Notes: generated by a model not told the origin, from the sequence alone. Positions 36,184 through 45,894 are shown, numbered from the stretch's first letter. The stretch is DNA of 64,000 nucleotides from Flavobacterium panici (GCF_903819335.1 NZ_CAIJDE010000034.1:124001-188000), one strand, 5' to 3'. Made by a program: numbers and translations.

Positions 36184-37656
36184 ATGAAAAATAGATGTTT
36201 TATAATTTTAGCAGTAATTACTCTGATATTAAATTTTGGATGTAAAAAAGAAACATCAGAAACCACATCATCAACGCTGGTTTCAGAAAATGGAACTCAG
36301 ATTAAATTAGATGGCGAACTGCCTTCAAAAGAATCTATTCCGGCATTGTTTGACGAAATGGATTTTCAACAGGCAACGCAATGTTACTTATGGGGATTGC
36401 CTATTGTGGCTTTCGCCGAATGGCAGCAGCAACACTACAAAACATTTAAAGCATCAAGTAACGATCTTGTTTTATATAACTCTTATGACGATCGTTTAGG
36501 AATTCTTACCGCAAATGCTACAACGCCTTATATCATGACGTTTATAGATTTAGCAGCAAATGGTCAAACCGTTATCGAAATGCCGGCTGGACATACTGCC
36601 GGTGGACTGGCAGATTTTTGGCAGCGAGAACAAGCAGTAATTGGAGAAATGGGACCAGATAAAGGAAAAGGAGGTAAATACATCCTGGTTCCTCCAACAA
36701 TTAAAGATTTTAAAGCCGATGGATATTTTATAGTTCCATGTAATACAGTAAATATGTTTTTCGGGTTTAGAGCTTTAGATCCTGATCCTAAAATTACAGA
36801 AACGCTGCTAAAACAAGTAAAAATTTATCCGTACGCACAAAGAGCAAATCCCGGACCAACAAAAGTGGTTAGCCCGCCGGCAGGTAAAAAATGGTTAGGA
36901 ATTCAGCCGGCAGGAATTAAATATTGGGAACGACTTCATGCTATTTTACAAAATGAACCAGTAGAAGAAAGAGATCGTTTTTTTATGGCTTGGTTAAGAA
37001 ATCTTGGCATAGAAAAAGGAAAAGTTTTTGCTCCGGATGAACGTCAGAAGAAAATTTTAATTGTCGCTGCCGAGAAAGGCCAGCAAATGGCAATGGCAAA
37101 TTCCTTCAGTAAACGTTTTGCAGATATAAAACACTGGCCAGACAAAAAATGGGATTATGTACTGATTATGAAAGACCCATCGCAACATGCTGATAATTAT
37201 GATGAGTTTTTTGAAAGATCATCCTATTTCTATGAAGCCGTTACGTACTCAAAAGCCATGATAACTAAAATACCAAACGTGGGTCAAGCCTATTTAGGAT
37301 CATATTATGATAATGAAGGAAATTGGTTAGACGGAGGGAAAAATTATACACTAAATATTCCGGCAAATCCGCCAGCAGTTAATTTTTGGTCCATTACGAT
37401 TTATGATTCGGCAACCCGATGTTTAATAGATAATCCGCAGAAAAATGCAGATTTATCTTCCCGTAAGGATTTAATAAAAAACACAGATGGTTCTGTCGAT
37501 TTGTATTTTGGACCAAAAGCCCCAGCCGGAAAAGAGAAAAATTGGGTTCAGACTTTACCGGGAAAACATTGGTTTACTTATATGCGTTTTTACGGACCAA
37601 CAACAGCTTATTTTGATAAAAGCTGGAAAATGGATGATATAAAAGAAGTAAAATAA
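36184..37656 (+). CDS. DUF1254/DUF1214 lipoprotein, paralog 2
   Basis: A 490-residue lipoprotein (signal ending LILNFGC, Cys20) with the same two-domain plan as its upstream neighbour: DUF1254 with DKGKGGKYILVPP and DUF1214 with NFWSITIYDSATRCLI and APAGKEKNWVQT. Its termini are more similar to paralog 1 than its middle. The DUF2252 gene begins 10 bp later, so these three are probably one transcript. No catalytic residues are known for the family. Confidence 0.85.
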   Translation: MKNRCFIILAVITLILNFGCKKETSETTSSTLVSENGTQIKLDGELPSKESIPALFDEMDFQQATQCYLWGLPIVAFAEWQQQHYKTFKASSNDLVLYNSYDDRLGILTANATTPYIMTFIDLAANGQTVIEMPAGHTAGGLADFWQREQAVIGEMGPDKGKGGKYILVPPTIKDFKADGYFIVPCNTVNMFFGFRALDPDPKITETLLKQVKIYPYAQRANPGPTKVVSPPAGKKWLGIQPAGIKYWERLHAILQNEPVEERDRFFMAWLRNLGIEKGKVFAPDERQKKILIVAAEKGQQMAMANSFSKRFADIKHWPDKKWDYVLIMKDPSQHADNYDEFFERSSYFYEAVTYSKAMITKIPNVGQAYLGSYYDNEGNWLDGGKNYTLNIPANPPAVNFWSITIYDSATRCLIDNPQKNADLSSRKDLIKNTDGSVDLYFGPKAPAGKEKNWVQTLPGKHWFTYMRFYGPTTAYFDKSWKMDDIKEVK

Positions 37657-37666
37657 AAATCCTTTT

Positions 37667-39067
37667 ATGATCGAAAAAGCAGCAGATAAAACAGAAATTT
37701 CATTTGATCCATTAGCATCAAAAACAGAACGTTATGAGAAAGGTGCAGCGATTAGAAAGGCCGTTCCGCACGCTTCACATCAGGAATATATTGCTGCAAA
37801 AGACAGGGAAGATCCTATCGATATTTTGATAAAAACCAGTATTGGAAGAATAGAAAGTTTACTGCCCATTCGATACAGGAGAATGATGGAATCGCCATTT
37901 GCCTTCTTTCGTGGTGCGGCAGCAATTATGGCAGCAGATTTGGCAAAAACACCAAACACGGGAATCGATTTACAGCTTTGCGGCGATTGTCATTTAATGA
38001 ATTTTGGAGGTTTTGCGACACCAGAACGTAAATTGGTTTTTGATATAAATGATTTTGATGAAACTTTTCAAGGCCCTTGGGAATGGGATGTAAAACGTTT
38101 AGCCGCAAGTTTTGCGATTGCAGGAAGATGGCTCAAATTTGCTGATAAAAGCAATAAAGAATTTGCCTGGCACGTGGCAGACAGTTATAAAAGGCATATG
38201 CTGGATTACAGCAAATTATCGGCACTTCAAATTTGGTATGCTGATATTGATCTTGCCGAACTTATCGAACTGGGAAAAGATGAAGAAATAAAAGAATTTC
38301 ATCAAAAGCGAATAAAAAAAGCAGCCGAATATACGACACATGAAAAGGAATTTGCAAAAATGACATATCAGGATGGAGTTCGGGCCCGAATAAAAGATGA
38401 ACCGCCTTTGATATTTCATTCCTCTGGAAATGATGAAAAGATCATTATGAAAGAAGCAGAATTGGTTCATAAGCGTTACATAGAATCATTGCCAGAAGAC
38501 AAGCAAATTTTGTTAAGCAGATATTCTATGCATGACTTTGCGATAAAAGTGGTAGGCGTAGGAAGTGTAGGTACACTTTGCGGCATAAGTTTATTAATGT
38601 CTGCCACGGGCGAGCCCATTTTTTTGCAGTTTAAGGAAGCAAGACAAAGCGTTTTAGAACAATATGTAAAGTCGAAAAAGAAATACAATCAGGAAGGCGA
38701 GCGAATTGTAATGGGACAAAAGCTAATGCAGTCTGCTTCGGATATATTTTTAGGATGGACCAATGACGATAGAGGAAGATTTTTTTACATCCGTCAGCTT
38801 CGTGATGCTAAAGTCAAACCCGTTCTTGAAATAATGAAAGAAGAAAACCTGAAAGATTATGCCAAAGCCTGCGGATGGGCACTTGCAAGAGCGCATGCCC
38901 GCTCTGGAGATCCATCTGTTTTATCCGGATATATTGGTGATAATAATGAATTTGCCAACGCAGTTTCGAAGTTTTCTCTTTTATATGCAGATCAAAATGA
39001 GTTAGACTACAACAAAATGATCCAAGCCATAAAGGAAGGAAGACTGCCGGTTTCTGCAGAAATATGA
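37667..39067 (+). CDS. DUF2252 kinase-like protein
   Basis: A 466-residue cytoplasmic protein with no signal peptide. It has the DUF2252 core: SPFAFFRGAAAIMAADLA, the loop CGDCHLMNFGG (D107, H109, N112) and VFDINDFDET (D126-E132), then GPWEWDVKRLAASF. The HxD-like loop followed by a DFD motif resembles aminoglycoside phosphotransferase and protein kinase catalytic sites, so it may phosphorylate a small molecule. It is the only evidently cytoplasmic enzyme among the surrounding envelope genes. A 222-bp gap with a promoter follows. Confidence 0.83.
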   Translation: MIEKAADKTEISFDPLASKTERYEKGAAIRKAVPHASHQEYIAAKDREDPIDILIKTSIGRIESLLPIRYRRMMESPFAFFRGAAAIMAADLAKTPNTGIDLQLCGDCHLMNFGGFATPERKLVFDINDFDETFQGPWEWDVKRLAASFAIAGRWLKFADKSNKEFAWHVADSYKRHMLDYSKLSALQIWYADIDLAELIELGKDEEIKEFHQKRIKKAAEYTTHEKEFAKMTYQDGVRARIKDEPPLIFHSSGNDEKIIMKEAELVHKRYIESLPEDKQILLSRYSMHDFAIKVVGVGSVGTLCGISLLMSATGEPIFLQFKEARQSVLEQYVKSKKKYNQEGERIVMGQKLMQSASDIFLGWTNDDRGRFFYIRQLRDAKVKPVLEIMKEENLKDYAKACGWALARAHARSGDPSVLSGYIGDNNEFANAVSKFSLLYADQNELDYNKMIQAIKEGRLPVSAEI

Positions 39068-39144
39068 TTTTGCAGGATAAATAAAGCAATTATAAATAAG
39101 TAAGAATTTTTCGCTAAATGTTTATGTCAATAAAATAAATTGAT

Positions 39145-39152
39145 TATCTTTG
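39145..39152 (+). promoter_or_regulatory. Promoter -7 box (TATCTTTG) upstream of the DUF4136 gene
   Basis: Exact TAnnTTTG match giving an unusually long leader of about 130 bases before the DUF4136 gene. I see no clear fold in the leader. Confidence 0.5.
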
Positions 39153-39289
39153 AGTGTTTGCTAAAAGCCTGTAATATAGTTCTTTGTGTTTTTTAACGCA
39201 TTATCGAAGCCGTATATTCTTTCATTCAAGATTTTTCAGAATTAATAATTTCGAGTTAAGTAATTAATCATTAATTTAAATTCTACAAA

Positions 39290-39868
39290 ATGAATATTAA
39301 AAGAACAAATCTTCGCATAATCCCAATTTTATTTTTGGGTTTAATTTACAGCTGTTCCCCAACAGTTAAGGTTACAACAGATTACGATCACTCTGCAAAT
39401 TTTAGTGAATATAAAACTTTTGCAGTTTATGATTTAAAAGCGCAGCAAGGTCAGGTAAATCAATTAAATGTAGACCGTGTTACAAATGCAATTCGTGCTG
39501 AAATGATTGCAAAAGGATTTACAGAAAGTTCAAATCCTGATTTAAAAGTAAATGCAGTTTCTATTTTAAAAAATAAAACACAAGTTACAGCCGATTCTAA
39601 TTTTTATGGTTATGGCGGAATGTATCGTCCATACGGATATTGGGGCGGTGGAGCCATGATGGGCGGCGGCACAACAACATTTAATACTTATGATTATGTT
39701 GACGGCTCATTAGTTATCGATATAGTTTCTACAAAAACACAAAAATTACTTTGGCAGGGAATTGGAAATGCTCAAATTGACAGTAAACCAGATAATCCTG
39801 AAGAATTTATAAATAATTCTATCAAAAAAATCTTAGAAGGATTTCCTCCTGGGGCAGTAAAAAAATAG
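39290..39868 (+). CDS. DUF4136-domain lipoprotein
   Basis: A 192-residue lipoprotein (signal ending GLIYSC, Cys22). The DUF4136 domain shows KVTTDYDHSANFSEYKTFAV near the N-terminus, AIRAEMIAKGF, a Gly/Tyr-rich loop (YGYGGMYRPYGYWGG) and the closing GSLVIDIVSTKTQKLLWQG strand. Such proteins are periplasmic and of unknown role. It has its own promoter, so it may be expressed apart from the sulfatase genes. Confidence 0.85.
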   Translation: MNIKRTNLRIIPILFLGLIYSCSPTVKVTTDYDHSANFSEYKTFAVYDLKAQQGQVNQLNVDRVTNAIRAEMIAKGFTESSNPDLKVNAVSILKNKTQVTADSNFYGYGGMYRPYGYWGGGAMMGGGTTTFNTYDYVDGSLVIDIVSTKTQKLLWQGIGNAQIDSKPDNPEEFINNSIKKILEGFPPGAVKK

Positions 39869-39998
39869 CATAAAACTACTGTTTTAAATAGGCTGTACTT
39901 TCCATTTTAGTAAGTACAGCTTATAATCGCACATTTTATTTTCTTTGAAAATCCCCCTTCTCAAAGAAAAAGGACAAACTAATCAAAGCTTAAAACGT

Positions 39999-41189
39999 AT
40001 GACCGATATAGTACTTTCGCTTTTCTTTTTTATAGCTACAATTGTAGGATTTGCGACTTCATTTATGGTTCTTTTCTCGAAGAAAAACTATTCTAAAAGT
40101 TTTTTCTTAGGACTGTTTTTGTTTAGTCTTGCAATTGTAAGTGTCTATAATTTTTACTTATCGGCAAATGTTTTTAAGGAGTTTCCGGATTTGTTCATGA
40201 TCACTAAATCGTTTATTTTTTTAGCAGCTCCCTGTGCATTTTTATACGTTCGAAATATTTTATTTCCAAATTCATACTATAAAAAATACGACTGGTTTCA
40301 TTTCCTGCCATTCCTCATTTATTTCTCATTAACTATTTTAGTCTGGATTGGAAATTACACTAATATTTATTTAATAGACTATATTTCGGTAAAAACAAAA
40401 AATCCTTTTTCAATGTTAAGTCTCAGCGTTTGGCTTATGTACGCATTTTGCCAAACCATGATGATTTTAAATTATGACATTAAAAAATTTAAGGAAAATC
40501 ACCTGCAGCGAATCAAAATATTAGGCTGGATCAGGGTTTATAATCTGGTTATTTTATTTTTGTTTTCAACACTTTTCGTGCATTTCTTTTTAATCAATAA
40601 CGTCGACAATTTAGATTTATCCTGCTACATTCTTATTTCATCAGTTTTAATATTTACGGTTGGCTGGCTGTATTTTAAACCGCAGCTTTTTTATGATGCA
40701 AACGAAAATGAAACAGATTTTGTCAATGAAGATTTGAGAACCTACGCTTCACAAGAAACCAAAAACTCACAGCCAATAGTAAAAGAGTTAACGCTGGAAA
40801 AACGACAGCTGTATCTGGCCAGACTAGAAAGTATTTTTGATTCTAAAAAACTCTTTTTAAAGAAAGATTTAGTGATTCGGGATATTTCAGAAGAAACCGG
40901 AATTACCGTAAACAATCTTTCCTGTTTAATTAATTCAGAATTCAACCTGCACTTTCAGGATTATATTAATTTAAAAAGAATAGAATATTTTAAAGAAAAA
41001 ATAAACGATTCAGACTGGAAAGATCTTTCACTCGAAGGAATGGCCTGGGCATCTGGTTTTAAATCCAGAACAACCTGCTTTAGGGCTTTTATAAAACATA
41101 CCGGAAAATCTCCTTCAGAATATTTTAGGGTAATCAGGATTAACCCTGAAAAAAGCAGTTCTTATTTTTTTAAGCAATCTACAAATTAA
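39999..41189 (+). CDS. Membrane-bound AraC-type regulator
   Basis: A 396-residue protein with about seven hydrophobic helices in residues 1-225 (for example LSLFFFIATIVGFATSFMV) and a C-terminal AraC HTH domain (about 290-385: LVIRDISEETGITVNNLSCLIN, then LEGMAWASGFKSRTTCFRAF). The layout suggests a regulator that senses a membrane or periplasmic signal and binds DNA directly. The ATG at 39999 is used; the earlier in-frame part is hydrophilic and low-complexity. It lies inside the sulfatase cluster and is a natural candidate for its regulator. Confidence 0.82.
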   Translation: MTDIVLSLFFFIATIVGFATSFMVLFSKKNYSKSFFLGLFLFSLAIVSVYNFYLSANVFKEFPDLFMITKSFIFLAAPCAFLYVRNILFPNSYYKKYDWFHFLPFLIYFSLTILVWIGNYTNIYLIDYISVKTKNPFSMLSLSVWLMYAFCQTMMILNYDIKKFKENHLQRIKILGWIRVYNLVILFLFSTLFVHFFLINNVDNLDLSCYILISSVLIFTVGWLYFKPQLFYDANENETDFVNEDLRTYASQETKNSQPIVKELTLEKRQLYLARLESIFDSKKLFLKKDLVIRDISEETGITVNNLSCLINSEFNLHFQDYINLKRIEYFKEKINDSDWKDLSLEGMAWASGFKSRTTCFRAFIKHTGKSPSEYFRVIRINPEKSSSYFFKQSTN

Positions 41190-41240
41190 AATAATTTGTA
41201 AAGACGGATTGTAAAGTCTCATCAATTTAAAGAAGAAACC

Positions 41241-42209
41241 ATGAAAACGAAATCAAGACAAATCATAAAATCAGTATTCAACTTATTATTTCTGTTCGTT
41301 TGTTTTTTAGGAAATGCACAGTTAAAAGGCGGTCATATTCTTGGAGCAATGGGATTACAATCCGGAACTCAGACTCCGGCAAATACTTTAAGCGTTTACG
41401 TGCCGGGTTATTTATATGATGCGGGTTCACTGCGAAATGCAGACGGTGACGAATCTGTTGCAAATCCAGACATTACGATGTTTATAACGGGAGTTGGAGC
41501 TAATTATGTAAGTGATTTCAAAATTTTAGGAGCTAATTACGGAGCTACTATTTTGCTGGCTTTTGCTTCAAATACCATTCAGGGAAATTCACTCGATGCA
41601 ACAAATTCACTCGCTTTTACAGATATGTATGTACAGCCCATTCAATTAGGCTGGCACAACAAAAGAGCCGATTTTGTTTTTAGTTATCAATTGTATCTTC
41701 CAACAGGAAAATTTACCGCAGGAGCTTCAGATAATGCCGGTTTAGGAATGTTGATGAATGAATTTTCGGCCGGAACAACCGTATATTTTAATGACAAAAA
41801 AACATTTCATTTTTCGGCTTTAGCCTCTTACGAAATAAACGGAAAAAAGAAAGATACCGATATAAAAACCGGAGATATCTTAAGTGTTGAAGGAGGTTTA
41901 GGAAAAACCTTTTACACGCTTAATGCTGCGAAAACTGCTCCAAGCGGAATACTAAATGCAGGAGTAATTTATTATCTGCAATATAAACTTTCAAACGATA
42001 AAATTCCGGTGGGGAATTTAGTGCTTGAACCAGACAAAGACAAAATTGGAGGCGTTGGTGCTGAGGTAAATTATTTCCACATAGGCTGCAAAACTTCTGC
42101 AGGACTTCGCTGGATTTCAGAATTTGGAGCCGAAAGCCGTTTTCAGGGAAATACTTTTTTCCTGACACTTGCGCATGTATTCAGCTTGGCAAAAGAGAAA
42201 AAAGAATAA
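41241..42209 (+). CDS. MetA-pathway/SphA-like outer-membrane protein
   Basis: A 322-residue protein with a signal peptide (about 1-26, ending LGNAQ). The sequence is a series of amphipathic strands: GGHILGAMGLQSGTQTP, LGWHNKRADFVFSYQLYLPTG and FHFSALASYEINGKKK. This matches the phenol-MetA-degradation (COG4313) outer-membrane family, proposed to pass hydrophobic compounds across the outer membrane. The next gene also encodes an outer-membrane barrel. Confidence 0.78.
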   Translation: MKTKSRQIIKSVFNLLFLFVCFLGNAQLKGGHILGAMGLQSGTQTPANTLSVYVPGYLYDAGSLRNADGDESVANPDITMFITGVGANYVSDFKILGANYGATILLAFASNTIQGNSLDATNSLAFTDMYVQPIQLGWHNKRADFVFSYQLYLPTGKFTAGASDNAGLGMLMNEFSAGTTVYFNDKKTFHFSALASYEINGKKKDTDIKTGDILSVEGGLGKTFYTLNAAKTAPSGILNAGVIYYLQYKLSNDKIPVGNLVLEPDKDKIGGVGAEVNYFHIGCKTSAGLRWISEFGAESRFQGNTFFLTLAHVFSLAKEKKE

Positions 42210-42271
42210 TCCTCAGAATGATTTAAGTTGATGTTTTTTAAAGGAATAAGATAAATTTTAAATTGATTTAA

Positions 42272-43468
42272 ATGAGAAATACATATTCAGATTCTTCCAT
42301 AAAAAACAGAAAACTTTTTCTACAACTGGTTTTCATTTTTGCTTTGTGTTTTTTTTCTCTTCACAACATAACCGCACAAACGGCGCAGAAACCGCATATA
42401 ACCACAAAAGATTCTCTCGATGGAGCTTTTGACTTAAGCGATTATATTATTTATGCACACGGTTTTATTGTAGTTCCCACCGTTATTACAGAACCGGCTT
42501 TGGGCGGAATTGGAGGTGCAATCGTGCCCGTTTTTCTTAAAAAACGTCCGCCGGTTGTAGACGAAAACGGCAAAAAACGTTTTATAAACCCAGACATAAC
42601 AGGAGGAATTGGTATGTATACCGAAAATAAAAGCTGGATGGCAGGTGCATTTCGGTCTGGAACTTTAGTCAAATCCAGAATTTTATATCGTGTTATGGCC
42701 GGTTATGGCGACATGAATTTATCTTTTTATGCTAATAATATCCCAAATGCAAAAGATCAGGAATTTAAACTCAATTTTAGATCAACTATTTTTTATACAC
42801 AATGGCTAAAACAATTTAGAAACGCAAAATGGAGCGCCGGGCCGCAATACCTCTTTTTAAACTCAAAAATAAACCTGCCAGATGTTGATCTTCCGCCGCC
42901 ATTTGTACAGCCAAAAGATATTAAAAGTACCATAAGTCAGCTTGGAGCGGCGCTTCAGTTTGACGGACGCGACAATATATTTACACCAGATAAAGGAATC
43001 CGGCTTCAGTCAGATTTCTTTTGGTCAGATGATGCAATTGGGAGCGATTACGATGCCTGGCGCGTCAATTTATCGGCAATAGGATTTTATCCCTTAACAA
43101 AAAAATTAATTGGCGGGCTTAGGGTAGAAGGAGAGCAGGCGTTTGGGAGTCCGCCTTTTTATCTTTTGCCCGGAATCAATTTACGCGGAATTCCCGCCGC
43201 CAGATACCAAGGAAAAACAAGTATCGTTACCGAAGCCGAATTACGATGGGATTTATACCGAAGATGGAGTCTTATGGGTTACGGCGGCCTTGCAAGTGCT
43301 TTTAACGATTGGGATAAAGCTTTCGCAAAACCCGTTGTATACAGTTACGGAACAGGTTTCAGGTATTTATTGGCCCGAAAATTCAAACTCAGAATGGGTG
43401 TCGACGTTGCAAAAGGCCCCGAAGATTGGTCATATTATATTGTTTTTGGTAGCAATTGGTTACGATAG
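42272..43468 (+). CDS. BamA/surface antigen (D15)-like outer-membrane protein
   Basis: A 398-residue protein with a signal peptide (about 1-35, ending ITAQ) and a barrel C-terminal half containing FDGRDNIFTPDKGIRLQ and LLPGINLRGIPAARYQGK, the Omp85 segment that holds the GxxxxRG-type turn, ending in a C-terminal aromatic strand (YYIVFGSNW). POTRA domains are absent, as in short patatin- or phosphatase-associated Omp85 proteins. It probably inserts in the outer membrane; the passenger is unknown. Confidence 0.82.
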   Translation: MRNTYSDSSIKNRKLFLQLVFIFALCFFSLHNITAQTAQKPHITTKDSLDGAFDLSDYIIYAHGFIVVPTVITEPALGGIGGAIVPVFLKKRPPVVDENGKKRFINPDITGGIGMYTENKSWMAGAFRSGTLVKSRILYRVMAGYGDMNLSFYANNIPNAKDQEFKLNFRSTIFYTQWLKQFRNAKWSAGPQYLFLNSKINLPDVDLPPPFVQPKDIKSTISQLGAALQFDGRDNIFTPDKGIRLQSDFFWSDDAIGSDYDAWRVNLSAIGFYPLTKKLIGGLRVEGEQAFGSPPFYLLPGINLRGIPAARYQGKTSIVTEAELRWDLYRRWSLMGYGGLASAFNDWDKAFAKPVVYSYGTGFRYLLARKFKLRMGVDVAKGPEDWSYYIVFGSNWLR

Positions 43469-43535
43469 AAAGAGCTTATAAACTTTCAGGGTTCTCATAA
43501 ATCTTCTTATTTTTATATCCAAAAAGTAAAAAATA

Positions 43536-44075
43536 ATGGATTTAAACCAGTTGTTAAACGAAATAAAAATAGAGAACAATATTGTAAACAATCATGATTT
43601 TTTGTTTGAACTGGTAAAAAACGCTTCAAATTGGGATACCTCGATAAAATCCAGAAAAACGGTTAGTTATGGTACTCCTTACAACTATTCTGAAATGGAA
43701 TATCCATTTTTGCCATTACCAGATCATATTGAAAATGTGATAGATGTAATAAAAGACAAAATTGATTTTGTTCCAAATAACTGTCTTATCAATTATTATA
43801 CTGATGGAAAATCGAAAATGGGATTTCATTCTGATCAAACCGATATATTGTTTGAAGGAACAGGAATCGCAATTGTTTCATTAGGAAATAATAGAATAAT
43901 GAGATTTAAAAATAAAATAAACAAAGAGATTACTCATGATATAGATTTAGAACCTAATAGTTTATTTTATATGAGTAAAGAAGTACAGGAATTTTGGCTT
44001 CATGCAATTTTACCAGATGAGGTTAATGATAATGCCGAAAGAATAAGCTTAACGTTTAGAAAACTTATAGAATAA
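43536..44075 (+). CDS. AlkB-like 2-oxoglutarate/Fe(II) dioxygenase
   Basis: A 179-residue protein of the AlkB type. The iron ligands are H98 and D100 in GFHSDQTD and H156 in FWLHAILP, and the 2-oxoglutarate-binding Arg lies in RISLTFR. The substrate loop NYYTDGKSKMG is typical. Family members repair alkylated DNA or RNA bases. It is a single gene between the sulfatase cluster and a CPBP protease gene, with an inverted repeat AATTCCCG/CGGGAATT downstream at 44086-44112. Confidence 0.88.
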   Translation: MDLNQLLNEIKIENNIVNNHDFLFELVKNASNWDTSIKSRKTVSYGTPYNYSEMEYPFLPLPDHIENVIDVIKDKIDFVPNNCLINYYTDGKSKMGFHSDQTDILFEGTGIAIVSLGNNRIMRFKNKINKEITHDIDLEPNSLFYMSKEVQEFWLHAILPDEVNDNAERISLTFRKLIE

Positions 44076-44157
44076 TTTCAAAAAAAATTCCCGATAATAA
44101 CGATCGGGAATTCAAATATAATTTGTGGAAATTCGTGCAATTCGTGGCAAAAAAACT

Positions 44158-45018
44158 CTATTTCGCCCAATACGGCTTGATAATTTTATTCTGTTTGTGG
44201 TTTAAAACTAATAGAATAATAGTTGCAGCGGCACAGAATATAATAGCCTGAATCGATCCTTCGGGACCAAATTCTCCTCCGGTAATAAATTCCGGACCTT
44301 GTATTTTGGCTTCTAATAAACTGCTTGTTTTTTCGTTTCCGGAAGTTATGGCTCCAAAAATTCCCGACTGCGTAAAATTCCATGCAAAATGCAAAGCAAT
44401 TGGCATCCATAAATTACGGCTGTACATGAAAATAGCTCCAAATAAAAAGCCTGCAGTTGTGATACAGATTCCAGAAATCAAAGTACCGTGAGGATTTGCC
44501 AAATGAAAAACACCAAATAGAACAGCAGAAATTGTAAGGGAAATATAACTTCCCAGTTTTTCTTCTACAATTCTAAAAATAATTCCTCGCACCAATATTT
44601 CTTCAATAATAGCAACGGTAAACATTATGGTAAACGGAATCAGAATAAACGAAACAGGATTGATATTTACAACACTGTAACTTCCGTTAAGGTAAATTAC
44701 TAAAATGGTTAGGGATTGTAAAACAAAGCCAATCAGAGCTCCAATACTAATATTTTTAGCAAGTCCTTTTGTAGAAAATTCTGTAATGGTTCTTTTTTCA
44801 TATTTTTTAAAGAAAAGAATGTAACTGAAAATACACGAAAAGGAAACAAAAAGTCCTTTTAAAAGATTTCTATAATCTTTGTCAAGAGATGTCAAAGCCA
44901 ATAATTTTACGGCAATTTGCTGGCCAATAATAACAACAGCCATAAAAGTAAGCAGAGCAAGTAAGATTTTGACAACAGGGAAATTAAATATTTTTTGTTT
45001 TCTGGTAAGCGTTTCCAT
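44158..45018 (-). CDS. CPBP-family intramembrane metalloprotease
   Basis: A 286-residue inner-membrane protein with about eight hydrophobic helices. The CAAX-protease/bacteriocin-processing signature is present: EEILVRG (E139, E140, R144), FGVFHLANP (H172) and a later HFAWNF. These residues form the Rce1-like active site. Substrates are unknown; such proteins can process peptides or give self-immunity. It has an exact TACTTTTG promoter box at 45048-45055 and a divergent AraC gene follows upstream on the same strand. Confidence 0.86.
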   Translation of the reverse strand: METLTRKQKIFNFPVVKILLALLTFMAVVIIGQQIAVKLLALTSLDKDYRNLLKGLFVSFSCIFSYILFFKKYEKRTITEFSTKGLAKNISIGALIGFVLQSLTILVIYLNGSYSVVNINPVSFILIPFTIMFTVAIIEEILVRGIIFRIVEEKLGSYISLTISAVLFGVFHLANPHGTLISGICITTAGFLFGAIFMYSRNLWMPIALHFAWNFTQSGIFGAITSGNEKTSSLLEAKIQGPEFITGGEFGPEGSIQAIIFCAAATIILLVLNHKQNKIIKPYWAK

Positions 45019-45047
45019 TTGATTTGTTTTATTGATTTATGATGAGA

Positions 45048-45055
45048 CAAAAGTA
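45048..45055 (-). promoter_or_regulatory. Promoter -7 box (TACTTTTG) of the CPBP gene
   Basis: Exact TAnnTTTG on the minus strand, 30 bp before the start codon. Confidence 0.55.
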
Positions 45056-45096
45056 TCGCGCATCAAAAACAAAAAATAGAATGAAATTTGCCTCTT

Positions 45097-45894
45097 TTAT
45101 AATTTTTGAAATTGTTTTGGCAAAAATCCCGTCTGGCTTTTAAAGGTTCTAATAAAATGACTTTGATCTGCAAAACCGCATTCGAGGGCAATTTGGGTTA
45201 AATTACTTTCGTGCGATTGTATCAGCGAAAGCGAACGGTTTATTTTAATTCTGCGCATGTATTCGCCTAAAGTACAGCCAAAATACTTCGGAAAATGTTT
45301 TGAAATCGTAATTGGATTTAAATTTAAAACCGTTGCCAAATCTTGTAAATTTGGGTTTTCGTTCCAGCAATCATTCAGTAATTCCTGTAAACTTTTCACC
45401 CAAAACGGACTTTTTTCAAAACGTTCCAAATGATTTTGAGCATTCGAAATCTGCGAAAAAAGCATCGTAATAGTATCGGCAGAAAAAGTATCAGAAGTAA
45501 GCGTTTCTTTAAAAATCTTCAAAATTAAAAACTTAGTAAACGCTGAATTTTGAACCGATTTTTCGATCACAGCTTCAGATAGTTGAAGATCTTTCAGCAG
45601 GTTTTCTTCAATTTCGATATTAATATTTCGGGACGGAAAAAGTGTATTTTGATTTAAATGCAATTCGTCACTGTGGTAAAATAATAAGGAACCGGGACCT
45701 ACGGTTTCGCTGAAATTTTTTCGTTTTTCAGTTGTTCCGCCTTTTAGGAAAAGCGTTATATGTGCATTATTGTGTGAATGCCAGCCTTCGTAAACCTTGT
45801 TTTGATACTCGGTTTCGACAACCGCAATTCCCTGCTGGGTATTGAAGCTCTTTTTAGTATTGCCTAAGTATTTCTCTTTTTCGAGTTCGTACAT
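45097..45894 (-). CDS. AraC-family regulator with cupin N-terminus
   Basis: A 265-residue DNA-binding protein. The N-terminal half has a cupin-like beta domain (GWHSHNNAHITLFLKGG, then GSLLFYHSDELH) and the C-terminal half two HTH motifs (LQDLATVLNLNPITISKHF, and LTQIALECGFADQSHFIRTF). The ATG at 45894 (MYELEKEK) is used; an ATG nine codons upstream at 45921 is also possible. The ligand and targets are unknown; the adjacent CPBP gene (same strand) is a candidate target. Confidence 0.88.
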   Translation of the reverse strand: MYELEKEKYLGNTKKSFNTQQGIAVVETEYQNKVYEGWHSHNNAHITLFLKGGTTEKRKNFSETVGPGSLLFYHSDELHLNQNTLFPSRNINIEIEENLLKDLQLSEAVIEKSVQNSAFTKFLILKIFKETLTSDTFSADTITMLFSQISNAQNHLERFEKSPFWVKSLQELLNDCWNENPNLQDLATVLNLNPITISKHFPKYFGCTLGEYMRRIKINRSLSLIQSHESNLTQIALECGFADQSHFIRTFKSQTGFLPKQFQKL

